From contig CAVTBM010000008.1 in NCBI GenBank assembly GCA_963732905.1, forward strand, positions 620,001 to 684,000: a DNA stretch of 64,000 nt, written 5' to 3'. Source of the stretch: DASQZK01 sp963732905. GTDB lineage: Bacteria; Bacteroidota; Bacteroidia; Bacteroidales; GCA-2748055. The notes below the pieces were generated by a model, which was given only the letters and a program-made list of their open reading frames with translations, was not told the DNA's origin and made no database searches. The position numbers were made by a program, and so were the translations under genes. Each line of letters starts with the position of its first letter. Within the stretch, counting starts at the first letter, position 1. Shown here in pieces: positions 24,039 through 32,668 of the stretch.

Positions 24039-27000
24039 TCATCTCAGGTGTTTTTCGATGACCTCCAGTAAATTCGCTTTTTCAATCGGTTTGGTCAGGA
24101 GGTCGTCACACCCTGCCTCAAAAGCCATCCTGCGGTCTTCGTCCATGGTAAAATCTGTCTGGGCAATGACCGGCACAGCCGGATTAATTGTTTTGATCAG
24201 CTGTGTTGCTTCATATCCGTTCATGCCCGGTATCTGCATATTCATAATGACAAGGTCGATCTCCTTACGATCGCTGACAGCCTTTACGGCCTCTCTTCCG
24301 TCAACGACATGTTCGTACACGATTCCGGTATCCGCAAGATATTCAGTGATCAGTTCATAGATGTAAGGATCATCTTCGACCAACAGAATCGTTTTGCCAG
24401 TCCATTTTCCCTGCAATGACTTCTTTTTCGGGTTATGACCATGAGCACCTTCTTTTGCGTCCTGTACCAGAGGTAAAATAAAATAAAAAGTGGTTCCCTT
24501 ACCTACGTCAGATTCTACCCAGATCCGTCCTCCCAGCAGGTTTATCAGTTGTTTTGAAATGGCGAGGCCCAGGCCGGCACCACCGTAAATTTTTTTCTTC
24601 ATGTTTTCCAGCTTCCTGAACCGTTCGAAGATAGATTCTATCCGTTCTGGGGGAATTCCGATACCGGTATCTTTCACATGAAAAAGTACATTCTTTTCCT
24701 TCGAAGAATAATGATAACCTATCTCAACTGACCCTGTATCCGTAAATTTCAGGGCATTATGCACGAGGTTAACGAGCACCTGGCGCAATCGAAAACCATC
24801 GGTATACGTCCAAAGCTCGGACGCATCATAATTCCGGATCAGACGAACTGAAGTTTTTCCATCCTTTTTCATGACGCGCGACATACTGTTAAAAATATCC
24901 TCGGTAATCTCATGAAGGTCACACGAGGTTTTCTGTATTTTAATCTGGTTTGATTCGATCCTTGAAATGTCGATAATATCGTCGATAAGGTGGAGCAGGT
25001 TTTCCCCGTTTTTATTGATATAGTCAATATATTTCTTTTTCTTCTCATCACTAAGTCCCTGTTTGTCAAGCAATCCTGAGAAGCCAATGATAGCATTCAT
25101 TGGAGTTCTGATCTCATGTGACATATTTGAAAGAAAAGCGGTTTTGAGTGCATCTGCCTCTTCAGCGGCTCTTCGGGCTTCCTCCACTTTCTTTTCCGCC
25201 TTTTTTCGATCTGAAATATCACGGACGATGGAAATAATGTATACCGGTATGTCGCCGGAAAGAACCGGGAACAGAATAAAATCAATAAATATCTCTTTGC
25301 CGTTTTTACGGGAGACATTCAATTCACCTTCAAATCCCTTCTGGTAATCATAAACCTTGTAAATCTCATCGAACAGCTTTTCGCCAAGAAACATAGCAGG
25401 GGATTTACCGTTCAGGTCATCCCGGCTGTAACCCAGTATCGCTTCATAGGCCGGATTTTGTTCGGTATATCTGCCTTTCATGTCCATGATGGCAATGCCG
25501 TCCTCATTGTTCATGAATATGTCCCTGTAAAGAAGTACGTTCCTTTCAAAATTCTTTTCCTCAGTGATGTCCCTGGTGATCCGGACAATCCGGTAACCGG
25601 AAGCTGTTCTGATCGGAAAGGTATAATTTTCGAGATAAAATCTTCCTGTACCTGGAATCAGAACTTCACGGCTTTCCTTAAGCGGTATCAGTTCAGAGTC
25701 ACCGGTTTGAAATAAGTTACTGACCCAGGCTTCTATGACCTTCAAATCGGGAACCTTTCCGATACTATACCTTTGTACCTCTGACAGAATATCCATAAGT
25801 GCAGAACCCTTTGCCGCAGAGCTTCGGATGCCGGTGAGGCGTTCCATACTGAAGTTCCATTCCTGGATGACCCCTTTCTCATCGGTCATCATGATCCCAT
25901 CGGGTGAATGATCCAGGAAAGTAGTAAACTTTTCATCACTGGACAGAAGACTGGCATTGGAATTTTTCAGGTCCTTTTCAACCCTTTTCATTTCAGACAC
26001 ATCCCTTACGATAGACAGCATCAGGCTTTTATTGTCTATACTGATAAGGGTTGAGGAAACCAGGACGTCGACTTCATGGCCGTATTTAGTCCTGAGGGTC
26101 AGCTCCTTGTTGATGAGATTATGGCCTTCCATCAGACTGGCGAAGAAGTTTTTCCGGGTTGTCAGGTCCCGGAACAACTTCAACTCAACAGATCCGTGAT
26201 TCCGCACTTCCTCTGCACTGTACCTTGTAAGGTCAAGGAAGGCAGTATTAAAATCGGTAATGATGCCGGAATCATAATCAGACATCACCAGTGCATCGGG
26301 AATGGTATGAAAAATATGTCTGAATTTTTCTTCAGAGCTGGAGAGACTCAGCTGAATGCGGTACAAATCGGTTTTATCCCTGACTATGCCGACTACTTTT
26401 GGAGAATCAACGTTAAAAAACGGATCCCTGTGCACTTCGATTTCCAAAAATATGGGAGGCTGCTTTATCATCACCACCCTGAATTCGCCTTTAACGGGAT
26501 GTATGTTGGTGATGGCCCTCCGCAACAGATAATTAAGTTTCTGATATTCCTTTTCCGACATCACCTTCTGCAGTTCGGATTCTTTCAGAGGGCCTTCCTG
26601 TCTTGGACGGTTTGAAAGCTCATACAGCCCGTCACTCCAGAATATCTCACCGGTTTTGAAGTTAAAAGTAAAGCTGCCTGACCTGGATAATTTTTCAGTG
26701 GCGGCCATGATCTCCCGGACCTTTATCAGTGCCCTTAACGACTTCTGGTTCTCGGTGGTATCTCCCAGGATGCCCAGTACTGAGCCAACTTCTCCGTCCT
26801 GGCTATATTCCGGCACGAATCTCCATTTCATTGAACGGTAACCAAGTTTCGTTTCCTGTTCGAATTCCAGTTCAAGGGAATTTTGCTCCTCAAATACTCT
26901 GCTGATGTATTCTTTAAAAAGGGTAATTTTTTCCGTACTGAAATCAGGAAGGGAAAAAAAAGCACCGGTCAATTCTTCCTGTGTAAAGGAAAAGAGAGAA

Positions 27001-27566
27001 GAAACGTCAGGGCTGACATAGGTGACTTTCAGAAAACGGTCAAAGCGGAAAAGAATGAAAGGAATATTTTCCACAAGGCTTTTATACCTGTGGTGAGAGG
27101 CTTCCATCTCAAGCCTGAGTTTGATCTGCCGGGTCACGTCGCAGGAGCTGACCATCAGGAGTAAACCCTTTTCCCCTGTCATGAATGATTTCGAGCGACT
27201 TTCAAACCATACCCATGATCCGTCGCTGTGCCTCATCCTGTAAAGTACAAAGTCTTTCCCTGTTCCCCCATCCAGAGCGCTTTGGCGGTTCTGTAGGACC
27301 TTAAAAATATCTTCCTCGTGGATAATTTCAGCTGGATTACGTCCTATAAGATCTTCCGGTTCATACCCGAGGATGGTTTTTGAAGCATATGAAACATACA
27401 CAAACAGCCCATTTTCATCGTGTATGGATATCAGGTCGTGACTAAATTCTGCAATTTCCCTGAACCGCTCATTTTCCCTCTCAAGGATTTTCTCCCTTTC
27501 TCTGACCCGGTCTAGTTCTTTCTGAATTTTTTGTAATTCTGATTCTGAACTATTCTTTTTGCTCAT
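24039..27566 (-). CDS. cytoplasmic multi-PAS hybrid histidine kinase with pseudo-receiver
   Basis: 1175 aa from ATG 27566 (another in-frame ATG at 27602). Short coiled coil, then about six PAS domains in series (roughly 35-810), HisKA dimerisation domain with phospho-acceptor His 817 in FLSNMSHEIRTP, HATPase with DTGIGIPPERIESIFERF and GGAGLGLAISKQL, and a C-terminal receiver. No membrane helices, so it senses a cytoplasmic signal, possibly redox or a ligand in PAS pockets. The receiver keeps the acidic pair (VEDDP) and the Lys of LTKP but has Asn 1109 where the phospho-acceptor Asp belongs (VIMNMQIPG). Signal output thus cannot use the normal phosphorelay in this protein. No response regulator gene lies next to it. 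Confidence 0.92.
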   Translation of the reverse strand: MSKKNSSESELQKIQKELDRVREREKILERENERFREIAEFSHDLISIHDENGLFVYVSYASKTILGYEPEDLIGRNPAEIIHEEDIFKVLQNRQSALDGGTGKDFVLYRMRHSDGSWVWFESRSKSFMTGEKGLLLMVSSCDVTRQIKLRLEMEASHHRYKSLVENIPFILFRFDRFLKVTYVSPDVSSLFSFTQEELTGAFFSLPDFSTEKITLFKEYISRVFEEQNSLELEFEQETKLGYRSMKWRFVPEYSQDGEVGSVLGILGDTTENQKSLRALIKVREIMAATEKLSRSGSFTFNFKTGEIFWSDGLYELSNRPRQEGPLKESELQKVMSEKEYQKLNYLLRRAITNIHPVKGEFRVVMIKQPPIFLEIEVHRDPFFNVDSPKVVGIVRDKTDLYRIQLSLSSSEEKFRHIFHTIPDALVMSDYDSGIITDFNTAFLDLTRYSAEEVRNHGSVELKLFRDLTTRKNFFASLMEGHNLINKELTLRTKYGHEVDVLVSSTLISIDNKSLMLSIVRDVSEMKRVEKDLKNSNASLLSSDEKFTTFLDHSPDGIMMTDEKGVIQEWNFSMERLTGIRSSAAKGSALMDILSEVQRYSIGKVPDLKVIEAWVSNLFQTGDSELIPLKESREVLIPGTGRFYLENYTFPIRTASGYRIVRITRDITEEKNFERNVLLYRDIFMNNEDGIAIMDMKGRYTEQNPAYEAILGYSRDDLNGKSPAMFLGEKLFDEIYKVYDYQKGFEGELNVSRKNGKEIFIDFILFPVLSGDIPVYIISIVRDISDRKKAEKKVEEARRAAEEADALKTAFLSNMSHEIRTPMNAIIGFSGLLDKQGLSDEKKKKYIDYINKNGENLLHLIDDIIDISRIESNQIKIQKTSCDLHEITEDIFNSMSRVMKKDGKTSVRLIRNYDASELWTYTDGFRLRQVLVNLVHNALKFTDTGSVEIGYHYSSKEKNVLFHVKDTGIGIPPERIESIFERFRKLENMKKKIYGGAGLGLAISKQLINLLGGRIWVESDVGKGTTFYFILPLVQDAKEGAHGHNPKKKSLQGKWTGKTILLVEDDPYIYELITEYLADTGIVYEHVVDGREAVKAVSDRKEIDLVIMNMQIPGMNGYEATQLIKTINPAVPVIAQTDFTMDEDRRMAFEAGCDDLLTKPIEKANLLEVIEKHLR

Positions 27567-27660
27567 CACAAACGGCTTATAATTAGGTTGCCTGCCAACC
27601 ACAAATTAACAATTTTAACTTCTATAACCTATTTTAGATTCATTCTTTGAACAATTTTTT

Positions 27661-27668
27661 TACATTTG
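27661..27668 (+). promoter_or_regulatory. -7 promoter element for the symporter
   Basis: TACATTTG matches TAnnTTTG exactly and ends 31 bases before the ATG at 27700. A TTTG at about 27646-27649 is too close to be a standard -33 box. Confidence 0.45.
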
Positions 27669-27699
27669 TTTGGTTCAATCTCAGACCTTTATAAATGCT

Positions 27700-29559
27700 A
27701 TGAAACTACACCTCATTGATTTACTGATCATACTGGCATATCTGCTAACAATAAGCATACTTGGTATAGTTCTGAAAAAAAGGGCACAATCAAGTAAAAG
27801 TGAATACCTGCTTGGAGGGAATAAATTGCCCTGGTATATGCTGGGTTTGTCGAACGCTTCCGGAATGTTTGATATTTCCGGAACGATGTGGCTTGTTACC
27901 GCGCTCTTTGTATACGGTCTGAAAAGTATCTGGTTACCCTGGCTCTGGCCTGTTTTTAATCAAATTTTTTTGATGGTGTATTTGTCGGCCTGGTTGCGCC
28001 GTTCCAACGTAACCACCGGCGCGGAATGGATCAATCACAGGTTCGGTGAAGATTTTGGTGCCAAGATGTCCCATGCTATCATCGTATTGTTTGCGATAGC
28101 CAACAGCCTTGGTTTCCTGGCTTACGGTTTTATCGGTCTTGGAAAATTCATGGAAATATTTATTCCATGGGAATTTGTCAACCAATACCTTCACCTCAAT
28201 ATAGCCCCGCAATACATACCTCACTTATATGGCATTGCCTTCACATTATTTGCCGTCTTTTATGCGGTTCTCGGGGGTATGGTCAGTATCGTAATTGCAG
28301 ATGTGATTCAATATACCATCATGACTGTTTCAGCAATAATAATCGCCATCATTGCCATGAAAGCGCTTGGCACGCATCATCTAGATGTGCCGGCAGGATG
28401 GGATAGTCCCTTCTTCGGAAGAACACTGGGTATTGACTGGAGCTCGAAGATTGCCGATGTGAACCAGAAAATCAGGGAAGACGGATATCAGATGTTCACG
28501 GCCTTTTTTATGATGATGCTCTGCAAAGGATTCCTGGTCAGTGCTGCGGGGCCGACACCCACGTACGATATGCAGAAGATCCTCGCAACCAAGTCTCCGG
28601 CTGAGGGAGCAAAGATGAGTGGCTTTGTATCGGTGATCCTTATGCCTTCCCGTTATCTGATGATTGCCGGTTTTGCCGTACTGGGCATCCTGTTTTACAA
28701 TAATCTGGACCTGGTAGTGGCGGGAAAAATCGATTATGAGCAGGTACTACCTTCTGCCATCAACCAGTTTGTCCCCACGGGACTGCTGGGGCTGCTTCTC
28801 GCGGGTCTCCTGGCCGCCTTTATGTCCACTTTTGCCGGTACACTGAATGCAGCCCAGGCTTATATTACCAATGATCTTTATCTCAAATATATCAATAAAA
28901 AGCCAAATCACAGACAGGTTAAGCTTTCCAATTATCTCTCAGGGATCATTTTCGTGGTCATAAGTATCATCCTGGGTATGGCCTCAAAGAATGTGAATCA
29001 ACTGCTGCAGATTATTGTTTCTGCGCTCTGGGGCGGGTATGTTGCTGCCAACGTCCTTAAATGGTACTGGTGGAGATTTAATTCATACGGATTCTTCTAC
29101 GGCATGTTGTTCGGAATGGCCGCCAGTGCAATACCTCTGATCTGGCCGGATATGCTTGAACGGATGTATCCTCATATAGCTTATGATTTACGCTTCCTGT
29201 ATTTCTTCCCGTTCATACTGGTAATTTCCACCATCGGAAGTATCCTGGGAACCTTCCTTTATAAGCCCACCGACATCGAGGTGCTGAAGAACTTCTACAG
29301 GAAAGTTAAACCCTGGGGATTCTGGAAGCCCATTTTTAAACTTGTGGTTGCCGAAGATCCTGATTTCAAAAGGAATACGAACTTCTGGCGCGATATGCTT
29401 AACGTCGGCCTGGGAATCATTGGCCAGACAGCCATCGTGGCCCTGCCCATCTACCTGGTCATTAAACAGTATATCCCTCTCATGATTGCTGTTGCCATAA
29501 CCGTCATCATCGGCATTATCATGAAGAAAACATGGTGGGACAAGCTGGAGGAGTTCTAG
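27700..29559 (+). CDS. sodium:solute symporter (SSS family)
   Basis: 619 aa inner-membrane symporter with about 13-15 hydrophobic helices. The frame opens at 27670 but ATG 27700 (MKLHLIDLLIILAYLL) puts the first helix right at the N-terminus and follows the promoter element by a sensible distance. SSS signs: early KKRAQSSKSEYLLGGNKLPW, GMFDISGTMW near residue 57, and GLLGLLLAGLLAAFMSTFAGTLNAA, the conserved SSS signature region. Such proteins in Bacteroidota carry sugars or organic acids with Na+. A GH130 mannosylglucose phosphorylase lies 1.6 kb away on the other strand, so a disaccharide substrate is possible, as in mannan-use loci (inference). Confidence 0.9.
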   Translation: MKLHLIDLLIILAYLLTISILGIVLKKRAQSSKSEYLLGGNKLPWYMLGLSNASGMFDISGTMWLVTALFVYGLKSIWLPWLWPVFNQIFLMVYLSAWLRRSNVTTGAEWINHRFGEDFGAKMSHAIIVLFAIANSLGFLAYGFIGLGKFMEIFIPWEFVNQYLHLNIAPQYIPHLYGIAFTLFAVFYAVLGGMVSIVIADVIQYTIMTVSAIIIAIIAMKALGTHHLDVPAGWDSPFFGRTLGIDWSSKIADVNQKIREDGYQMFTAFFMMMLCKGFLVSAAGPTPTYDMQKILATKSPAEGAKMSGFVSVILMPSRYLMIAGFAVLGILFYNNLDLVVAGKIDYEQVLPSAINQFVPTGLLGLLLAGLLAAFMSTFAGTLNAAQAYITNDLYLKYINKKPNHRQVKLSNYLSGIIFVVISIILGMASKNVNQLLQIIVSALWGGYVAANVLKWYWWRFNSYGFFYGMLFGMAASAIPLIWPDMLERMYPHIAYDLRFLYFFPFILVISTIGSILGTFLYKPTDIEVLKNFYRKVKPWGFWKPIFKLVVAEDPDFKRNTNFWRDMLNVGLGIIGQTAIVALPIYLVIKQYIPLMIAVAITVIIGIIMKKTWWDKLEEF

Positions 29560-29725
29560 GACCGGGAGGCTGTGATCTGTAACCGGGGAATGCCGGTGTA
29601 GTGAAAGTTCTGTCTGCTTAAGCGGAGGGTTTTGACGCCGGATATTAACTGGTAACATACACCTGAAAACTGCAAATCCGGATACCTTTTCCCATATGAC
29701 CGCTGTCCCTAAAACTTAATCTGCA

Positions 29726-30736
29726 TTAAGGCTCAGGGGTCTTCTCTTCAGCCTTCTCCTCATCCCGGTGATTCCTGATATATTTCATCACTGCCGATTC
29801 ATAATCAGCCAGCATGAGTTCCTTGTTCAGGTAGGTATAAACATTTATACTCCGCTGCTTATTCTCGGGAGGGCTCAGAGCCGGCACTTCTTTCACCAGC
29901 TCGGGATCGATCAGGGCCTCGATCAGGGATACATCCCACATGACCCAATCCTGATACCCGGGGAATTTTTGTTCCCACCGGTTAATGAGAAAATCCCAAA
30001 CCGGCCCTTTACCTTTCATAAGATCCGATGTTTTGGTTTTGTTGAATTTGAATTTCCCGGAGGTGGTAGCTGTCATGATGTGAATTTCCACTTCCGGATT
30101 ATTCAGGACATAGTCAATTGCGTCGAGATCGTTTCGCACATTGAACTCATTCTTGTTCCAGACCCGGGATTTGGTATCATACTTCAGTGCCATGGAATAC
30201 AACCTGATCTTAGGGGCGATTTCCGGATCCATTATAATGGCTGAAGCCACATTGGTCAAAGCGCCGAGTGTCACAACGTTGAGTTTTTTACCGTGTTTCA
30301 GGTTCTTTGCTTTTTCGATGATGAATTCTGCCGCCGGCGAGGGCTGGGGAACAGGTTTATCCCAAAATCTAAGCATGTCGGCGGCGCCGACAGGATGAGG
30401 TATATCCAGTCGCCCGAGATCTTTTAGCAACTGAACATTGAGGCGCTGGCTGACCTGCACGCTGCTGTCGCCGGCCTCCGGGTGAAAACTCCACTGCTCC
30501 GAGGTGAGTCCGATGACATCCAGTTCAGGCGATATAATAGCCCTTGCCACTGCATAGAGATCATCGATCTCATTGCCCGAATCCGTATCAATGATAATCT
30601 GAGTTGCATTCCTCTTAAACATCTTCGTTCCCCCGAAAGTGGTGAAGGTTATCACAAGGATGGCTACAGCACCCAGGATGAGCAGAAGGATGACCAGTTT
30701 TCTCAATCCTTTCTTAAACCGTGTGAAAATTCCCAT
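29726..30736 (-). CDS. membrane-anchored nucleoside hydrolase family protein
   Basis: 336 aa. N-terminal membrane helix (about 14-34), then an IUNH-type nucleoside hydrolase: the calcium-binding signature reads DTDSGNEIDDLYA near residue 50 (family DTDPGxDDA), with the later VVTLGALTNVASAI block and NVRNDLDAIDYVL. These enzymes split ribonucleosides to base and ribose; a subset act on other N-glycosides. The inserted residues in the signature and the membrane anchor are unlike classic cytoplasmic IUNH, so periplasmic action on an unusual substrate is possible. Downstream of GH130 and a small gene in the same direction. Confidence 0.85.
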   Translation of the reverse strand: MGIFTRFKKGLRKLVILLLILGAVAILVITFTTFGGTKMFKRNATQIIIDTDSGNEIDDLYAVARAIISPELDVIGLTSEQWSFHPEAGDSSVQVSQRLNVQLLKDLGRLDIPHPVGAADMLRFWDKPVPQPSPAAEFIIEKAKNLKHGKKLNVVTLGALTNVASAIIMDPEIAPKIRLYSMALKYDTKSRVWNKNEFNVRNDLDAIDYVLNNPEVEIHIMTATTSGKFKFNKTKTSDLMKGKGPVWDFLINRWEQKFPGYQDWVMWDVSLIEALIDPELVKEVPALSPPENKQRSINVYTYLNKELMLADYESAVMKYIRNHRDEEKAEEKTPEP

Positions 30737-30874
30737 ATTCTGATGTTTTCGGATGAACGATTCCTGATTTATAATGACGAATTATGAAGGACACTGCATG
30801 TAAAAATTATCCCGTGGTTCTTGTCCGGAACCAGGATGTCCATTCTTTCACAATAATACGTCTTTTTTCAAGAG

Positions 30875-31123
30875 TTAGTATAAACCTTTGAATTTCCGGC
30901 CGGGCCCCTGACCAATAGGCCTTTTGACGTGGATTTGCATTCCGCCCGAAGATTCAAACCGGCCGAAGATCACATCCCTCATATTTTTGAACCGATCCTT
31001 CATCTCAGGTTCAGGAACCGTATTGTCAACAATGGAACGGATACGCGTATATTCTCTGGTCAGAATATATATCCTGGACAAAGAGCAGAACTCTGCAGAG
31101 GAGATAACATGGCAGAATGCCAC
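30875..31123 (-). CDS. small protein of unknown function
   Basis: 82 aa, starts 2 bp after the stop of the GH130 gene and runs the same way, so it is probably translationally coupled. Codon use resembles the neighbours. It has no signal peptide or membrane helix; the C-terminal part (GGMQIHVKRPIGQGPGRKFKGLY) is basic and glycine-rich. Not recognised as a known family. Plus-strand frames at 30924 and 30929 overlap it but have no context in their favour. Confidence 0.5.
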   Translation of the reverse strand: MAFCHVISSAEFCSLSRIYILTREYTRIRSIVDNTVPEPEMKDRFKNMRDVIFGRFESSGGMQIHVKRPIGQGPGRKFKGLY

Positions 31124-31125
31124 AT

Positions 31126-32313
31126 TTATTTCTTCTTCATAAATTTGAGATTCTTCCGGATAAGTTCACTTCGGACCTGAACGGAGGCAGCTGACCGAAG
31201 GCCGTCCTCAGGAGTATTGATCACATAATCGAGGAGCCTGTCGACGGTGGAAGAAGCCACATGAAGACGGGTGTCGGAAGAAGCATAATAGATCAGGACA
31301 TCACCGTTTTTCCTCACTACCCAGCCATTGGTGAATAGTACATTGGATACATCGCCGATCCGCTCCTCACCTTCCGGAGCCATAAAATACCCGCCCGGCT
31401 TCTTAATCACCTTTTCAGGATGTTCAAGGTCGGTAAGGAACATATACAATACATAGCGAAGTCCGGCTGCACAGTTTCTCACACCGTGGGCCATGTGAAG
31501 CCATCCTTTTGATGTCCTGATGGGTGCTGGTCCCTGACCGTTCTTCACTTCTTTGATGGTATGATAGACTTTTTCATCCACGATGGTTTCTTTTTCAATT
31601 TTGGCACCATCCATACTTTTTGTAAGCCCCCAGGCGATACCCCCGCCGGCGCCGGTGTTGATAAAACCATCCTGTGGACGGGTGTACAAGGCATATTTAC
31701 CGTTGATGAATTCGGGATGCAACACAACATTTCGCTGCTGTCCGCCATTGGTGACAAGATCAGGCAGACGCTCCCAGGTTTTCAAATCCCTGGTACGGGC
31801 GATGCCGCACTGGGCGACAGCTGCCGAAGTATCAGATTCAGGTGCTTCGGGATCTTTTCTCTCCGAACAAAACAGGCCGTAAATCCAGCCATCTTCGTGC
31901 CGGATTACCCTCATATCATAGACGTTCACATCCGGTTCTTCCGTTTCGGGCAAAGCCACCGGATAATCCCAGAACCTGAAATTATCGATGCCATTTTCTG
32001 ATTCGGCGACGGCGAAAAATGATTTGCGGTCACTGCCTTCGACCCTGGCAATCAGATGGACTTTTCCATTCATCTCGATAGCACCTGAGTTAAACGCGGC
32101 GTTTACACCCTGACGCTCCATCAGGTACGGATTCATTACGGGATCGAAATCATACCGCCAGAAAAGAGGTGTGTGTGCTGCAGTCAGCACCGGGTATTTA
32201 TAACGAAAGAAAATGCCGTTTCCTGGTTTGATTTTTTTATTCTTCCTGGTTACCAGCTTCTCATGTTGTTTCTGGAGTTTCTCAAGCCTTTTGTTATGCT
32301 CTTTCTTCTTCAT
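31126..32313 (-). CDS. GH130 family beta-mannoside phosphorylase
   Basis: 395 aa cytoplasmic enzyme of GH130, the family that phosphorolyses beta-mannosides, releasing mannose-1-phosphate. The layout and length fit the 4-O-beta-mannosyl-glucose phosphorylase branch: PVMNPYLMERQGVNAAFNSG near 58-76, NVYDMRVIRHEDGWIYG with the catalytic Asp 133, GQQRNVVLHPEF, and the C-terminal YYASSDTRLHVASST. A basic, Lys-rich N-terminus (first 30 residues) precedes the five-bladed propeller. Followed by a small gene and the nucleoside hydrolase; a symporter lies nearby. Substrate assignment among beta-mannosides is by resemblance only. Confidence 0.88.
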   Translation of the reverse strand: MKKKEHNKRLEKLQKQHEKLVTRKNKKIKPGNGIFFRYKYPVLTAAHTPLFWRYDFDPVMNPYLMERQGVNAAFNSGAIEMNGKVHLIARVEGSDRKSFFAVAESENGIDNFRFWDYPVALPETEEPDVNVYDMRVIRHEDGWIYGLFCSERKDPEAPESDTSAAVAQCGIARTRDLKTWERLPDLVTNGGQQRNVVLHPEFINGKYALYTRPQDGFINTGAGGGIAWGLTKSMDGAKIEKETIVDEKVYHTIKEVKNGQGPAPIRTSKGWLHMAHGVRNCAAGLRYVLYMFLTDLEHPEKVIKKPGGYFMAPEGEERIGDVSNVLFTNGWVVRKNGDVLIYYASSDTRLHVASSTVDRLLDYVINTPEDGLRSAASVQVRSELIRKNLKFMKKK

Positions 32314-32348
32314 CGATTAGAGTATTAATTATTGAATTTTTGGATATA

Positions 32349-32356
32349 CAAAGATA
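32349..32356 (-). promoter_or_regulatory. promoter for the GH130 gene
   Basis: On the minus strand TATCTTTG matches the -7 consensus TAnnTTTG, 35 bases before the ATG; a TTG 21 bases further upstream can serve as the -33 box. Confidence 0.5.
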
Positions 32357-32668
32357 AACGAATAATCGGAAATAATTCAAGAGCGAAGGGTCATAGCCTG
32401 CATTCCATATGCTATCTATGGCTTCCTGACATCTCCTCCTGACTGTGTTATTGTGCACATGCAAAGTACAGGGGACGGTTCTTTGCCCGGAATATGTTAT
32501 CTGCCTCCCGTAACGGTTGCGAAGTCAGGCCCTGTTTTAGCTGTACGAAAAATATTTGAACAATCTCTCAGCCTTAATAGCCATTCATGGAAATTGCTTA
32601 GAAACCAGGCTTCGTTCGCTGAACAAGGCTTACCAACCCGGCCTTGATCCGGTCGCACTTTGCTCCTC
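32357..32668. other. 312-bp spacer without a recognised gene
   Basis: Between the GH130 promoter and the 3' end of the glycyl radical enzyme. Open frames here (for example 32453-32647 plus strand) are short, uneven in codon use, and have no context. No hairpin of note was seen. Confidence 0.5.
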
